Assembly: GCF_050122995.1 (NCBI RefSeq)
Contig: NZ_JBNLIA010000001.1
Span: 62,001 to 126,000, forward strand
From: Haloparvum alkalitolerans
GTDB lineage: Archaea; Halobacteriota; Halobacteria; Halobacteriales; Haloferacaceae
Direction: 5' to 3'
Length of the DNA: 64,000 nt
The notes beneath the pieces are model-generated. The model did no database searches and was not told where the DNA came from. It saw nothing but the letters and a program-made list of their open reading frames with translations. Within the stretch, counting starts at the first letter, position 1; each line of letters starts with the position of its first letter. Shown piece by piece: positions 1 to 8,582 of this stretch. The translations under genes and the position numbers were made by a program.

Positions 1-521
1 GCCTCGCCGGTCACGTCCTGATAGACGGCCAGCAGGCCGGGCGTCCCCTCGTCGCTCTCGTAGTTGCGGCGCACGAGGTGGCCCGGCGACTTCGGAGCCA
101 CCATCGTCACGTCCACGTCCTCCGGCGGCTGGATCTGGTTGTAGTGGATGTTGAACCCGTGCGCGAACTGGAGCGTGTCGCCGGCTTCCAGGTTCGGCTC
201 GATGGCGTTCTCGTAGACGTCCGGCTGGACGGTGTCCGGGACGAGCACGGAAACGATGTCGGCGGCCGCGACCGCGTCGCCGGGCGTCTCCACACGCAGG
301 CCGTCGCTCTCGGCCGCCGCGCGCGAGGAGGAGTCCTCCCGCAGCCCGACGACCACGTCAACGCCGCTGTCGTCGAGGTTCTGTGCGTGCGCGTGTCCCT
401 GCGAGCCGTAGCCGAGTACGGCCACGGTCTTGCCCGCGATGGCGGTCGGGTCCGCGTCGTCGTCGTAGTAGATCTTCGAGTCGAAGCTGTACGCGTCGTC
501 GTCGTCGGTTTCTGTCGTCAT
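1..521 (-). CDS. ilvC: Ketol-acid reductoisomerase (N-terminal part)
   Basis: This enzyme isomerises and reduces acetolactate or acetohydroxybutyrate with NADPH and Mg2+, the second common step to valine, leucine and isoleucine. The gene is cut by the window edge: 173 residues of the N-terminal Rossmann domain are visible and the helical C-terminal metal-binding domain lies outside. The dinucleotide-binding loop GYGSQGHAHA is at residues 37-46, followed by the cofactor-specificity stretch LREDSSS and the family motif HGFNIHYNQI. Its ATG overlaps the ilvN TGA as ATGA, so it is the third gene of an ilvBNC operon and is probably translationally coupled. The 30-residue acidic N-terminal extension is normal for halophiles. 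The family call is certain. Confidence 0.97.
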   Translation of the reverse strand, partial: MTTETDDDDAYSFDSKIYYDDDADPTAIAGKTVAVLGYGSQGHAHAQNLDDSGVDVVVGLREDSSSRAAAESDGLRVETPGDAVAAADIVSVLVPDTVQPDVYENAIEPNLEAGDTLQFAHGFNIHYNQIQPPEDVDVTMVAPKSPGHLVRRNYESDEGTPGLLAVYQDVTGE

Positions 522-1240
522 CGGTGTGTTGTGGTGTCGGGTTGGGTCGGTTCGCCGGCCGTGCCGGGTTTCTCTCCTGGGGCGGTCGGGGTGTCGCCGC
601 GCGCGAGCGCGGTCTGGCCCGTCCGCGCGATCTCGATGATGCCGAACTGCCGGTAGGCGTCCAGCGCGTCGTCGATCCGCGACTCGTCGCCGGTCAGCTG
701 GACGGTGATCGTCCGCGGCCCGGCGTCGAGCGTCTCGCCGTCGTACATCTCGGTCACGGCGTGGACCTTCTCGGGCTCCTCGCCGCGGACCTTCAAAAGC
801 ACCAGCTCGGTCCGGACGGCGTCCTCGCGGATCTCGCCGACCGAGACCACGGGCTTGAGCTTCGCCATCTGGCGCTCGATCTGGGTGATGCCCGGGTCGG
901 GCTCCTCGACGACCATCGTGATCCGCGAGTGGTTCTCGACGGTCGTGGGGCCGACGGTGAGGCTCTCGATGTTGAACTGGCGCCGCGAGACGAGACCGGC
1001 GACCCGCGAGAGCACGCCGGGCTCGTCGTCGACGATGGCCGAGATGACCGCGCGCCGCGGCTCGTGTTCGGCCTCGACCTCGGGGTCGATCCGGATCCCC
1101 TGCGAGTTGCGCCGCCCCTGCGGGCTGGTGCGCTCGCCGGGTTCGGGACCCGGCATCCCCGCGTCGGGGACCGCCTCGCCGCCGTCCGTCTCGGGGGCCT
1201 CGCCGCCCGCGGGCGCGCTCCCCGTCTCGTCGTCGCTCAT
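518..1240 (-). CDS. ilvN: Acetolactate synthase small (regulatory) subunit
   Basis: This is the regulatory subunit of acetohydroxyacid synthase. It binds the large subunit and confers feedback control by branched-chain amino acids in characterised relatives. The 240-residue protein has an acidic, Gly/Pro-rich extension (1-60), then an ACT domain starting near residue 62 with the ligand-loop motif DDEPGVLSRVAGL at 71-83, then the ALS small-subunit C-terminal domain. The ATG start shares ATGA with the ilvB stop and the stop shares ATGA with the ilvC start, so ilvB, ilvN and ilvC form one tightly coupled operon. The extension is longer than in bacterial IlvN (about 160-170 residues) and an internal start is not excluded, but the overlap favours this one. 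Confidence 0.95.
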   Translation of the reverse strand: MSDDETGSAPAGGEAPETDGGEAVPDAGMPGPEPGERTSPQGRRNSQGIRIDPEVEAEHEPRRAVISAIVDDEPGVLSRVAGLVSRRQFNIESLTVGPTTVENHSRITMVVEEPDPGITQIERQMAKLKPVVSVGEIREDAVRTELVLLKVRGEEPEKVHAVTEMYDGETLDAGPRTITVQLTGDESRIDDALDAYRQFGIIEIARTGQTALARGDTPTAPGEKPGTAGEPTQPDTTTHR

Positions 1241-3084
1241 AGCTGGTCCTCCGTCAGCGCGAACTGCGCGTTGTCGCCGCCGCTGGGAACCATCGGGTAG
1301 ACGTTCTCCTGCGGGTCGACGTGGAAGTCGATGACGGCGGGGCCGTCGTACTCGAGCGCCTCGGTGACCGCGTCGGCGACCTCGTCGTAGTCGCCGACCG
1401 CGATGCCCTTGGCGCCGAACGCCTCCGCCAGCTTGTCGAACTCGGGCATCCAGCCGTACTCCGAGGCCATGTGCCGGCCCTCGAAGAAGGCGTCCTGCCA
1501 CTGCCGGACCATCCCGATGTACTCGTTGTTCAGGACGGCCACGGTGATGTCGAGGTTCTCGCGGACGGCCACCGACAGCTCCTGCATGGTCATCAGGAAG
1601 GAGCCGTCGCCGTCGAAACAGACCACGTCGCGGTCCTCGTCGCCGGCGTTGTCCGCGGCGACGCGCGCGCCGACCGCGGCCGGCAGGCCGTAGCCCATCG
1701 TGCCGAGGCCGTGCGAGGAGACCCACGTCCGCGGCTCGGTGTAGGTCCAGAACTGCGCGGCCCACATCTGGTGTTGGCCGACGCCGGTGGTGACGATGGC
1801 GTCGTCGTCCGTCGCCTCGTCGAACGCCTCCACGACGAACTGCGGCTTCAGCGGCTCGTCGTCGGGCGTCGCGTACGTCATGGGGTACTCCTCCGTCCAC
1901 GTCGCGCACCGGTCGCGCCAGTCGGCGGCGTCCGGGGCCTCGCTCACGGCGGCGGTGAGCTGGTCGAGCACCGTCGCCGCGTCGCCCACGAGCGGGTAGT
2001 CCGCGTGGACGTTCTTGGATATCTCCGCGGGGTCGATGTCGACGTGGATCACCTCGGCGTCGGGCGCGAACGTCTCGATGCCGCCCGTCAGCCGGTCGTC
2101 GAAGCGCGTCCCGACCGCGATCAGGCAGTCGGTGTGGCTGATCGCCATGTTGGCGTAGCCGGTGCCGTGCATCCCCGCCCACGACAGACAGAGGTCGTCG
2201 TCCTCGGGGAACGAGCCGATGCCCGGCATCGTCGTGGTGACGGGGATACCGAGCTCGCGGGCGAACCGCCGCGCCTCCGCGCTCGCCTCGCCCTTGATCA
2301 CGCCGCCGCCGAACAGGCACAGCGGACGCTCGGCGGTCTCGATCGCCTCCGCGGCCGCGGCGACGTACTCCTCGTTCGCCTCCGGCACGGGTTCGGTGCC
2401 GGCGGGCGCCTCGGGCGCGCCGACCTCGCGGTCGGTGTCGCCGAGCGTCACGTCCTTCGGCAGGTCGACCAGCGTCGGACCGGGACGGCCGACCGACGAG
2501 AGCGCGAACGCCTCGCCGACCGTCTCGCCGACCTCGTCGGCGTCGCCGGCGAAGTAGTTGTGCTTCGTGATGGGCGTGGTGACCCCGACCGTGTCCGTCT
2601 CCTGGAAGGCGTCGTTGCCGACGAACTCCGTCGGCACCTGTCCCGTCAGGGCTAACATTGCGTCGGAGTCCATGTCCGCGTCCGCGATGCCGGTGACGAG
2701 GTTGGTCGCGCCCGGGCCAGAGGTGGCCATGCAGACGCCCGGCTCGCCCGCGACGACGCCGTAGGCGTCCGCCGCGTGGGCCGCGCCCTGCTCGTGGGCC
2801 ATCGTGACGTGGCCGACCGACGAGCCGTAGAGCGCGTCGTAGACGGGCATGATCGCGCCGCCCTGCACGCCGAAGGCGGTGTCGACCCCGGCGGCCTCGA
2901 GCGCCGCGACGACGGCCTCGGCGCCGGTCGTCGGGGCCGACGCCGCGCCGTCGTCGGCGCGCTCCGGCGGTTCGGTCGCCTCGCCGGCCGCGGTGCTCCC
3001 GGCGGCGGTCGTTCCGCCGTCGGTCGCCGCGTCGGCGGCGCCGTCCGCTGCTGTCGTCTCGTGTGGTTCGTCTCGGTCCGTCAT
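1237..3084 (-). CDS. ilvB: Acetolactate synthase large (catalytic) subunit
   Basis: This is a thiamine-diphosphate enzyme that condenses pyruvate with pyruvate or 2-oxobutyrate, the first committed step to branched-chain amino acids. The 615-residue protein has an Ala/Thr/Asp-rich low-complexity extension (about 1-52), the N-terminal ThDP domain with catalytic Glu98 in the HEQGAAHAADAYG stretch, the central domain, and the C-terminal ThDP/Mg motif beginning GDGSFLM and ending in NN (about residues 487-518). It is the first gene of ilvBNC. About 280 bases of transcribed leader lie between the likely promoter and this start, which is unusual in a lineage whose mRNAs are mostly leaderless. No Shine-Dalgarno sequence precedes the ATG. 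The family call is certain. Confidence 0.97.
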   Translation of the reverse strand: MTDRDEPHETTAADGAADAATDGGTTAAGSTAAGEATEPPERADDGAASAPTTGAEAVVAALEAAGVDTAFGVQGGAIMPVYDALYGSSVGHVTMAHEQGAAHAADAYGVVAGEPGVCMATSGPGATNLVTGIADADMDSDAMLALTGQVPTEFVGNDAFQETDTVGVTTPITKHNYFAGDADEVGETVGEAFALSSVGRPGPTLVDLPKDVTLGDTDREVGAPEAPAGTEPVPEANEEYVAAAAEAIETAERPLCLFGGGVIKGEASAEARRFARELGIPVTTTMPGIGSFPEDDDLCLSWAGMHGTGYANMAISHTDCLIAVGTRFDDRLTGGIETFAPDAEVIHVDIDPAEISKNVHADYPLVGDAATVLDQLTAAVSEAPDAADWRDRCATWTEEYPMTYATPDDEPLKPQFVVEAFDEATDDDAIVTTGVGQHQMWAAQFWTYTEPRTWVSSHGLGTMGYGLPAAVGARVAADNAGDEDRDVVCFDGDGSFLMTMQELSVAVRENLDITVAVLNNEYIGMVRQWQDAFFEGRHMASEYGWMPEFDKLAEAFGAKGIAVGDYDEVADAVTEALEYDGPAVIDFHVDPQENVYPMVPSGGDNAQFALTEDQL

Positions 3085-3244
3085 CGGTTGTGGTGTCGCA
3101 TCTGGGTCGTGGATCGGTCGTCGTGTCCTCGTGCCGTCTCCCCGCGATCGCGTCGAGCTGCTCGAACGGGGACGCCAGGGACGCGCCGCGGCGCGTGGCA
3201 GCGGCGCTGGAAAGCGGTGCGTCGGAATCGTGAGAAGTGGGTGG

Positions 3245-3329
3245 TGTAGGGGCTCAGGCCCCTACAATGATCTCGGCCGCGAGGACCGACGACGCGGGCT
3301 CCCCGGTGGGTCGGAGCGCCGTCGCTCCG
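3245..3329 (-). promoter_or_regulatory. Two hairpins in the ilvB leader (attenuator-like)
   Basis: Hairpin 1 is CGGAGCG at 3312-3318 pairing with CGCTCCG at 3323-3329, with a 4-nt loop. Hairpin 2 is TGTAGGGGC at 3245-3253 pairing with GCCCCTACA at 3258-3266, with a 4-nt loop, and it encloses the stop codon of the leader ORF. Both stems are perfect. Hairpin 2 is not followed by a U-run, so a classical intrinsic terminator is not visible; it could act on ribosome passage, RNA processing or a binding protein. Confidence 0.5.
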
Positions 3330-3364
3330 TGACCGGCGAGCCGGACCGCGTCGCGCGGGTTCAT
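3254..3364 (-). CDS. Candidate 36-aa leader peptide upstream of ilvB
   Basis: A 36-codon ORF starts with ATG about 27 bp downstream of a TATA-like element, exactly where a leaderless haloarchaeal transcript would begin. It reads MNPRDAVRLAGHGATALRPT and then GEPASSVLAAEIIVGA, ending with an Ile-Ile-Val run three codons before the TGA. The stop codon lies in the loop of a perfect 9-bp hairpin (3245-3266), and the 5' arm of that hairpin begins within the second Ile codon. A second perfect 7-bp hairpin (3312-3329) lies inside the ORF. The arrangement resembles bacterial ilv leader peptides that sense charged branched-chain tRNAs. Translation and regulation are inference; only the ORF and hairpins are seen. 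Confidence 0.5.
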   Translation of the reverse strand: MNPRDAVRLAGHGATALRPTGEPASSVLAAEIIVGA

Positions 3365-3400
3365 CACGTCTCACGATGAACGCCCCGCCTATAAATCCTT
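3359..3400 (-). promoter_or_regulatory. Putative ilvBNC promoter and inverted repeat at the start site
   Basis: Read on the minus strand, GGATTTATAGG (3388-3398) is a good archaeal TATA box. About 25 bp further on is the expected start site, which coincides with an inverted repeat GTTCATC / GATGAAC (3359-3365 and 3375-3381, 9-nt spacer). The repeat overlaps the start site, so it could be an operator or a 5' hairpin. No other promoter-like sequence is visible between leuA and ilvB. Confidence 0.55.
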
Positions 3401-3431
3401 GTCGCGGCGCGCAATCGTTGCACCGACCCCT

Positions 3432-3465
3432 CGGCGATCCGCCCGGTTCGGGCGTGGGATCGCCG
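3432..3465 (-). terminator. Strong hairpin downstream of leuA
   Basis: CGGCGATCC (3432-3440) pairs with GGATCGCCG (3457-3465) and the inner GCCCG with CGGGC, giving an almost continuous 14-bp stem with a 3-nt loop and a 3-nt bulge. It lies about 70 bases past the leuA stop and ahead of the ilvB promoter. It has no U-tract, so its role as transcript end or processing site is a guess. Confidence 0.35.
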
Positions 3466-3535
3466 GCGGCGCCGTCGGGCAACGATCCCGAGCGACGGGG
3501 CTGTCGCTGGGCGTGCTGCGCGACCGCGGAGGCGG

Positions 3536-4760
<1,225 letters not shown>

Positions 4761-4785
4761 CGCGTCTCGTTCCAGAGGCGAGGAG

Positions 4786-4794
4786 CTATTAAAA
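4786..4794 (-). promoter_or_regulatory. TATA box of leuA
   Basis: TTTTAATAG on the minus strand lies about 28 bp before the ATG at 4760, the standard spacing for a leaderless haloarchaeal transcript. This supports that ATG as the real start and therefore the reality of the frame break that follows it in this sequence. Confidence 0.6.
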
Positions 4795-5109
4795 CGTTGC
4801 GCCACGACAGAATTCGCCGCCCGTCCGTCCGCGTCTCGGAACCGTCCCTGAACATCAAACCCGCAGACGTAATCGGTGTGGGTGAGACATTAACACCTTA
4901 TATGTCCTTTCACTCGAAGTGCCGCTTCCGTTTCGAAATGTGGTTTATATGGTCGATGGACGGGCGTCAACCGACCGTGCGGGGCTCGCGCGCGCTCCGC
5001 ACGACCGGGAGGTTTCGGGAGGGTCGGGAGCGCGCAGGCGGGGCGGCGCGGGCGGGGCGGACGGGGCAGCACGGGCGGTCCGAGCCGCGGGCTCGGGTCC
5101 GGGGGCGGA
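4795..5109. other. Intergenic stretch between leuA promoter and dppB end
   Basis: No convincing gene is seen here. Two TATA-like sequences on the plus strand (CCTTATATG near 4894-4902 and GTTTATATGG near 4942-4951) have no plausible start codon 25-30 bp downstream. The minus-strand frame across 4890-5072 is rich in Arg and Pro and unlike a halophilic protein. The second half is extremely G-rich on the plus strand. Confidence 0.4.
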
Positions 5110-6054
5110 TCAGCGCTCGTCGTAGTCGATCCGCGGGTCGAGTGCGACGTACAGCAGGTCCTGGGCGAGGTTGCCGAACACGCCGACGACCGCGACCAGC
5201 ATCGTTACCGCGAGCACGACCCCCGCGTCGCGGTTCAACAGGGCGTCGTACGCGAGCGCGCCGACGCCCGGCAGTCCGAAGACGATCTCGACGACGTAGA
5301 CCGTGACCAAGAGTAGACCGAGCGCCTCGATGCAGAACGCGGACACGAGCGGCACCGCGGCGTTCCGGAGCGCGTGTCTGGCCACGTCCCGCGAGCGCGC
5401 ACCGTTCGCGCGCAGCGTGCGGATGAACTCCTCGGGGAGCACGTCGAGCACCTCCGCGCGGGTGTACCTCGCCTGGATCGCCAGCAGGTTCACGGCCATC
5501 ACCAGCGTCGGCAACACGAGCGCGGCGAGGTTCTCCAACGCGTACCGGGGCGCGTCGTCGTTCCACACCACGGAGACGAGCCCCCACTCGTCCACCACGA
5601 TGGCGAGGGCGATCTCGCTCGACCAGAACACCGGCAGCCCGAAGCCGGAGTAGACCACGGCGGTGCCGAAGCGGTCGAGGTACCCGCCCTTCCGGACGGC
5701 GGTGTACACTCCGACCGCGACGCCCCCGACCGTCGAGATGACGGTCGCCGGGACGACGTACAGCAGGGTGATCGGGAGCGACCGCTTCAGGACCGCGGCG
5801 ACTGGCTTACCGCCGACCGTCCGACCGAGGTCGAGCGTCAGGTACGACCCGATCCACCGGGCGTACCGTTCGGACAGCGGGAGGTCCCGGTTACGGGCGG
5901 CCGCCCACGCCTCCACGGCCTCCTCGCCCGAGTAATGGGCGAGGATCGCCTCGTTGGGGTCGGGCGTGTACGCGAACAGCAGGAAGATGGCCGTGAAGAC
6001 GATCCAGATCGACACGGCTGCCCAACCGAGCCGTCTGGCGACGTAGCGACGCAT
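5110..6054 (-). CDS. Dipeptide/oligopeptide-type ABC transporter permease, DppB-like
   Basis: This is an inner-membrane permease of the peptide/nickel ABC importer class. The 314-residue protein starts MRRYVARRLGWAAVSIWIVF, a typical DppB opening with the first membrane helix, followed by the LDLGRTVGGKPV region, five more helices, and the ATPase-coupling EAA-like loop around EFIRTLRANGARSRDVARHA. An upstream in-frame ATG at 6180 would add 42 polar residues before the conserved start, so the ATG at 6054 was chosen. The gene is transcribed away from the DppC-, DppD- and DppF-like genes that would complete the transporter, which is unusual for this family. No substrate-binding lipoprotein gene is nearby. 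Confidence 0.88.
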   Translation of the reverse strand: MRRYVARRLGWAAVSIWIVFTAIFLLFAYTPDPNEAILAHYSGEEAVEAWAAARNRDLPLSERYARWIGSYLTLDLGRTVGGKPVAAVLKRSLPITLLYVVPATVISTVGGVAVGVYTAVRKGGYLDRFGTAVVYSGFGLPVFWSSEIALAIVVDEWGLVSVVWNDDAPRYALENLAALVLPTLVMAVNLLAIQARYTRAEVLDVLPEEFIRTLRANGARSRDVARHALRNAAVPLVSAFCIEALGLLLVTVYVVEIVFGLPGVGALAYDALLNRDAGVVLAVTMLVAVVGVFGNLAQDLLYVALDPRIDYDER

Positions 6055-6167
6055 CTGAATCGGATCGGGCCTCGGCGCGACCCGTGTTAAACGTTTGCAA
6101 GATCTGGGTGGCCCACCGGTCCGGTGGAAGCTTTTAATTACGACGCGCGTGGACGACATTGACGATC

Positions 6168-6218
6168 GTGAACGATACACGAACTGGTCCCCGGCTCTCC
6201 AACGGTGAGGCGAGGTGA
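6168..6218 (+). CDS. Possible 16-aa micro-ORF overlapping the DppC-like start
   Basis: A GTG-started 16-codon ORF (VNDTRTGPRLSNGEAR) begins about 33 bp after the TATA-like CTTTTAATTA (6130-6139) and its TGA overlaps the GTG start of the next gene as GTGA. It could couple ribosomes into the permease gene, or be a chance reading of the 5' leader. Evidence is positional only. Confidence 0.2.
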   Translation: MNDTRTGPRLSNGEAR

Positions 6219-7477
6219 CTACGGAGGCGGAGCCGGGCGAGCGCGGCGGAGCGAACGAACGGGCGACGAGCGACGGACCGACCTTCGAGACCGTCTCGCT
6301 CGACGACGGTGAGTCGCCGAGCCGCCTCGATCGACGCGTCGTGCTCCTCGCCGTCGGACTGGTCGCGGTGGGTGCCGCGGCCGCCTACGACCTCCGCGTC
6401 GAGCGGATCGCCAACGTCCTCCCGGGCGTCCCCTCGGGAACGATCGTCGACTGGCTCTACCGGGGCGCGCTGTGGGCACTCCTGCTGTACGTCGTCGCCC
6501 CGCTCGCCCGTCGTCCGGCGCTCACGCGGCTCTACTGGCGGCGGCTCCGTCGGGACCCGGCGGCGGTCGCGAGTCTGGTCTACCTCGGCGGGTTCGCGCT
6601 CGTCGCGCTCGTCGGTCCCTCGATAGCGGGCCCGGTGACCGAGCCGCTGATCGGCGAGGCGGCACCGCGGGAGCCGGCGCCCTCCCAGCCGCCGGTGTTC
6701 GCGACGGTACCGGAGTCTGCGGTCTACTGCAGCGGGGAGGTCGTGGAGGCGGGCTGTGCCGGCACGTGGCAGTACCCGCTCGGGACGAACCTGCGCGGTG
6801 AGGACGTGCTCTCGCTGATCGTCCACGGCGCTAGCGTCGCGCTGAAGGTGGCGGCTATCGTCGCCGCGCTGATGATCCCCGTCGGCGTCGGCGTCGGCAC
6901 CGCCGCGGGCTATCGCGGCGGCCGGACGGACGAGCTGTTGATGCGCTACGTCGACGTGCAGCAGGTGCTGCCCGCGTTCTTCATCGTCCTGCTGTTGTTG
7001 GTCGTGTACGACGGCGGGCTGCTGCTGCTCGTGGTCGTGTTCGGGCTGCTGAACTGGGGGAGCCTCGCCCGGATGGTGCGGTCGGACGTGCTGACAAAAC
7101 GCGATGCGGGGTACGTCCGCGCCGCCCGGAGTGCGGGTATGCAACCGTTCCGAATCGTTCGTCGCCACGTCGTGCCGAACACCTCCAGCACGGTCGTCTC
7201 GGCGGTGAGCCTCCAGCTCCCGCTCGTGGTCCTGCTCGAGGCGACGATGGCGTACCTGTTCTCGAACCCCGGTCGCCCCGCCGCCCGCGCCTCCATCTGG
7301 CAGGTGGAGCTCTCGTGGGGATACACGATCGCCATGGGGTTCGCGGACGGCGCCTTTCCCACCGTCTCCTGGTGGGTCGTGCTGTTCCCGGCGCTGGCGC
7401 TGCTGGCCACGACGGTGAGCCTGAGCCTGCTCGGCGACGCGCTCCGCGACGCGCTCGATCCGCGGATGGAGCCCTGA
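6215..7477 (+). CDS. Dipeptide/oligopeptide-type ABC transporter permease, DppC-like
   Basis: This is the second permease of the importer. The 420-residue protein has an acidic cytoplasmic N-terminus (1-40), two extra hydrophobic helices, then the conserved external segment with GTNLRGEDVLS and the binding-protein-dependent permease domain (about 205-420), including the coupling loop GYVRAARSAGMQPFRIVRRH. The two Cys in the external stretch before GTNLRGEDV are noteworthy for a surface loop. The start is a GTG; 5' leader length suggests it is not leaderless. The next gene follows after one base. Halophile DppC proteins often carry the extended N-terminus seen here. Confidence 0.88.
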   Translation: MTTEAEPGERGGANERATSDGPTFETVSLDDGESPSRLDRRVVLLAVGLVAVGAAAAYDLRVERIANVLPGVPSGTIVDWLYRGALWALLLYVVAPLARRPALTRLYWRRLRRDPAAVASLVYLGGFALVALVGPSIAGPVTEPLIGEAAPREPAPSQPPVFATVPESAVYCSGEVVEAGCAGTWQYPLGTNLRGEDVLSLIVHGASVALKVAAIVAALMIPVGVGVGTAAGYRGGRTDELLMRYVDVQQVLPAFFIVLLLLVVYDGGLLLLVVVFGLLNWGSLARMVRSDVLTKRDAGYVRAARSAGMQPFRIVRRHVVPNTSSTVVSAVSLQLPLVVLLEATMAYLFSNPGRPAARASIWQVELSWGYTIAMGFADGAFPTVSWWVVLFPALALLATTVSLSLLGDALRDALDPRMEP

Positions 7478-7478
7478 G

Positions 7479-8582
7479 ATGGACGCGAACACCACTTCGA
7501 CCGGCGGACGAATCGGCGACGGAAGCGACGCGGACGCCCTGTTGACCGTCGAGGACCTCTCGGTGCGGTTCGACGGCCGCGACGGCCCGGTCGACGCGGT
7601 CGACGGCGTGAGCTTCGCGCTCGACCGCGGCGAGACGGTGTGTCTGGTCGGCGAGTCCGGCTCCGGCAAGACCGCCACTTGCGAGGCGATCACCGGGCTC
7701 GTCGCCGAGGAGGGCGCGAGCGTCACCGGGCGCGTCACCTTCGACGGCCGGCGGCTGACGGAGCTCGGACCCGGAGAGCTTCGGGAGGTCCGCGGCGACC
7801 GGATCGCGCACGTCTTCCAGGACCCCGAGGGCGCGCTCGACCCCGTCTACACGGTGGGCGAGCAGATCGTGGAGTCGATCCGCTACCACCGCGACGTCCC
7901 GAAGGCCGAGGCCCGCGAGCGCGCGATAGATCTCCTGGACACGGTGGGGATCCCGGAGCCGGCGGCGCGGGTCGACGACTATCCACACGAGTTCTCCGGC
8001 GGCATGAAGCAGCGCGCGCTGGTCGCGTTGGCGCTCTCCTCCGACCCCGACGTTCTGATCGCGGACGAGCCGACGACCGCGCTCGACGTGACCATCGAGG
8101 CCGGTATCCTCGATCTGTTCTCGCGGCTGCAGGCGGAAGAGGGGCTCGGCGTCCTCTTCGTCACCCACGACTTCGGCGTGGTCGCGGAGGTCGCCGACCG
8201 GGTCGTGGTCCTCTATGGCGGCACGGTGATGGAGCGCGGCCCCGTCTCCGCGCTGTTCGACCGGCCGGCTCACCCCTACACGCGCGCGCTGCTGTCGTGT
8301 CTGCCCGGTCGCGGGGACCTCGACCCCATCGGTGGCGAGCCCGTCGACCCGCGAGACCCCCCGGAGGGCTGTCGGTTCGCGCCGCGCTGTGCCCACGCCA
8401 CGGGCGCCTGTCGGTGCGGGGGACAGCCCCCGGAGTACGCGGTCGAGGGTACGAACCACCGCGCCGCCTGCGTCTACTACGGGCCAGACCACGACCGGAG
8501 CGAACTGGAGGAGGACGGCGCCGACGACTCGGGCTTCGAGTTCGGTCGGGACCCCGCGCCGTCGGACGGAGGCGAGCGATGA
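7479..8582 (+). CDS. Peptide-type ABC transporter ATP-binding protein, DppD-like
   Basis: This is the first of two cytoplasmic ATPases that power the importer. It has Walker A GESGSGKT at 58-65, signature FSGGMKQRALVALAL, Walker B VLIADEPTTALDV and the switch His in LFVTHDFGVV. The C-terminus has the oligopeptide-transporter extension with clustered cysteines (CRFAPRCAHATGACRC), which in relatives can hold an iron-sulphur cluster. It starts one base after the permease stop and overlaps the next ATPase by ATGA, so the four-gene order permease-ATPase-ATPase is one transcript. The 367-residue length is normal. The transported compound cannot be told from sequence. Confidence 0.92.
   Translation: MDANTTSTGGRIGDGSDADALLTVEDLSVRFDGRDGPVDAVDGVSFALDRGETVCLVGESGSGKTATCEAITGLVAEEGASVTGRVTFDGRRLTELGPGELREVRGDRIAHVFQDPEGALDPVYTVGEQIVESIRYHRDVPKAEARERAIDLLDTVGIPEPAARVDDYPHEFSGGMKQRALVALALSSDPDVLIADEPTTALDVTIEAGILDLFSRLQAEEGLGVLFVTHDFGVVAEVADRVVVLYGGTVMERGPVSALFDRPAHPYTRALLSCLPGRGDLDPIGGEPVDPRDPPEGCRFAPRCAHATGACRCGGQPPEYAVEGTNHRAACVYYGPDHDRSELEEDGADDSGFEFGRDPAPSDGGER

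Noticed and set aside
4890..5072. Minus-strand 60-codon ORF between leuA and dppB
   Set aside because: It is Arg/Pro-rich, not acidic, and has no promoter or ribosome signal; composition alone explains it.
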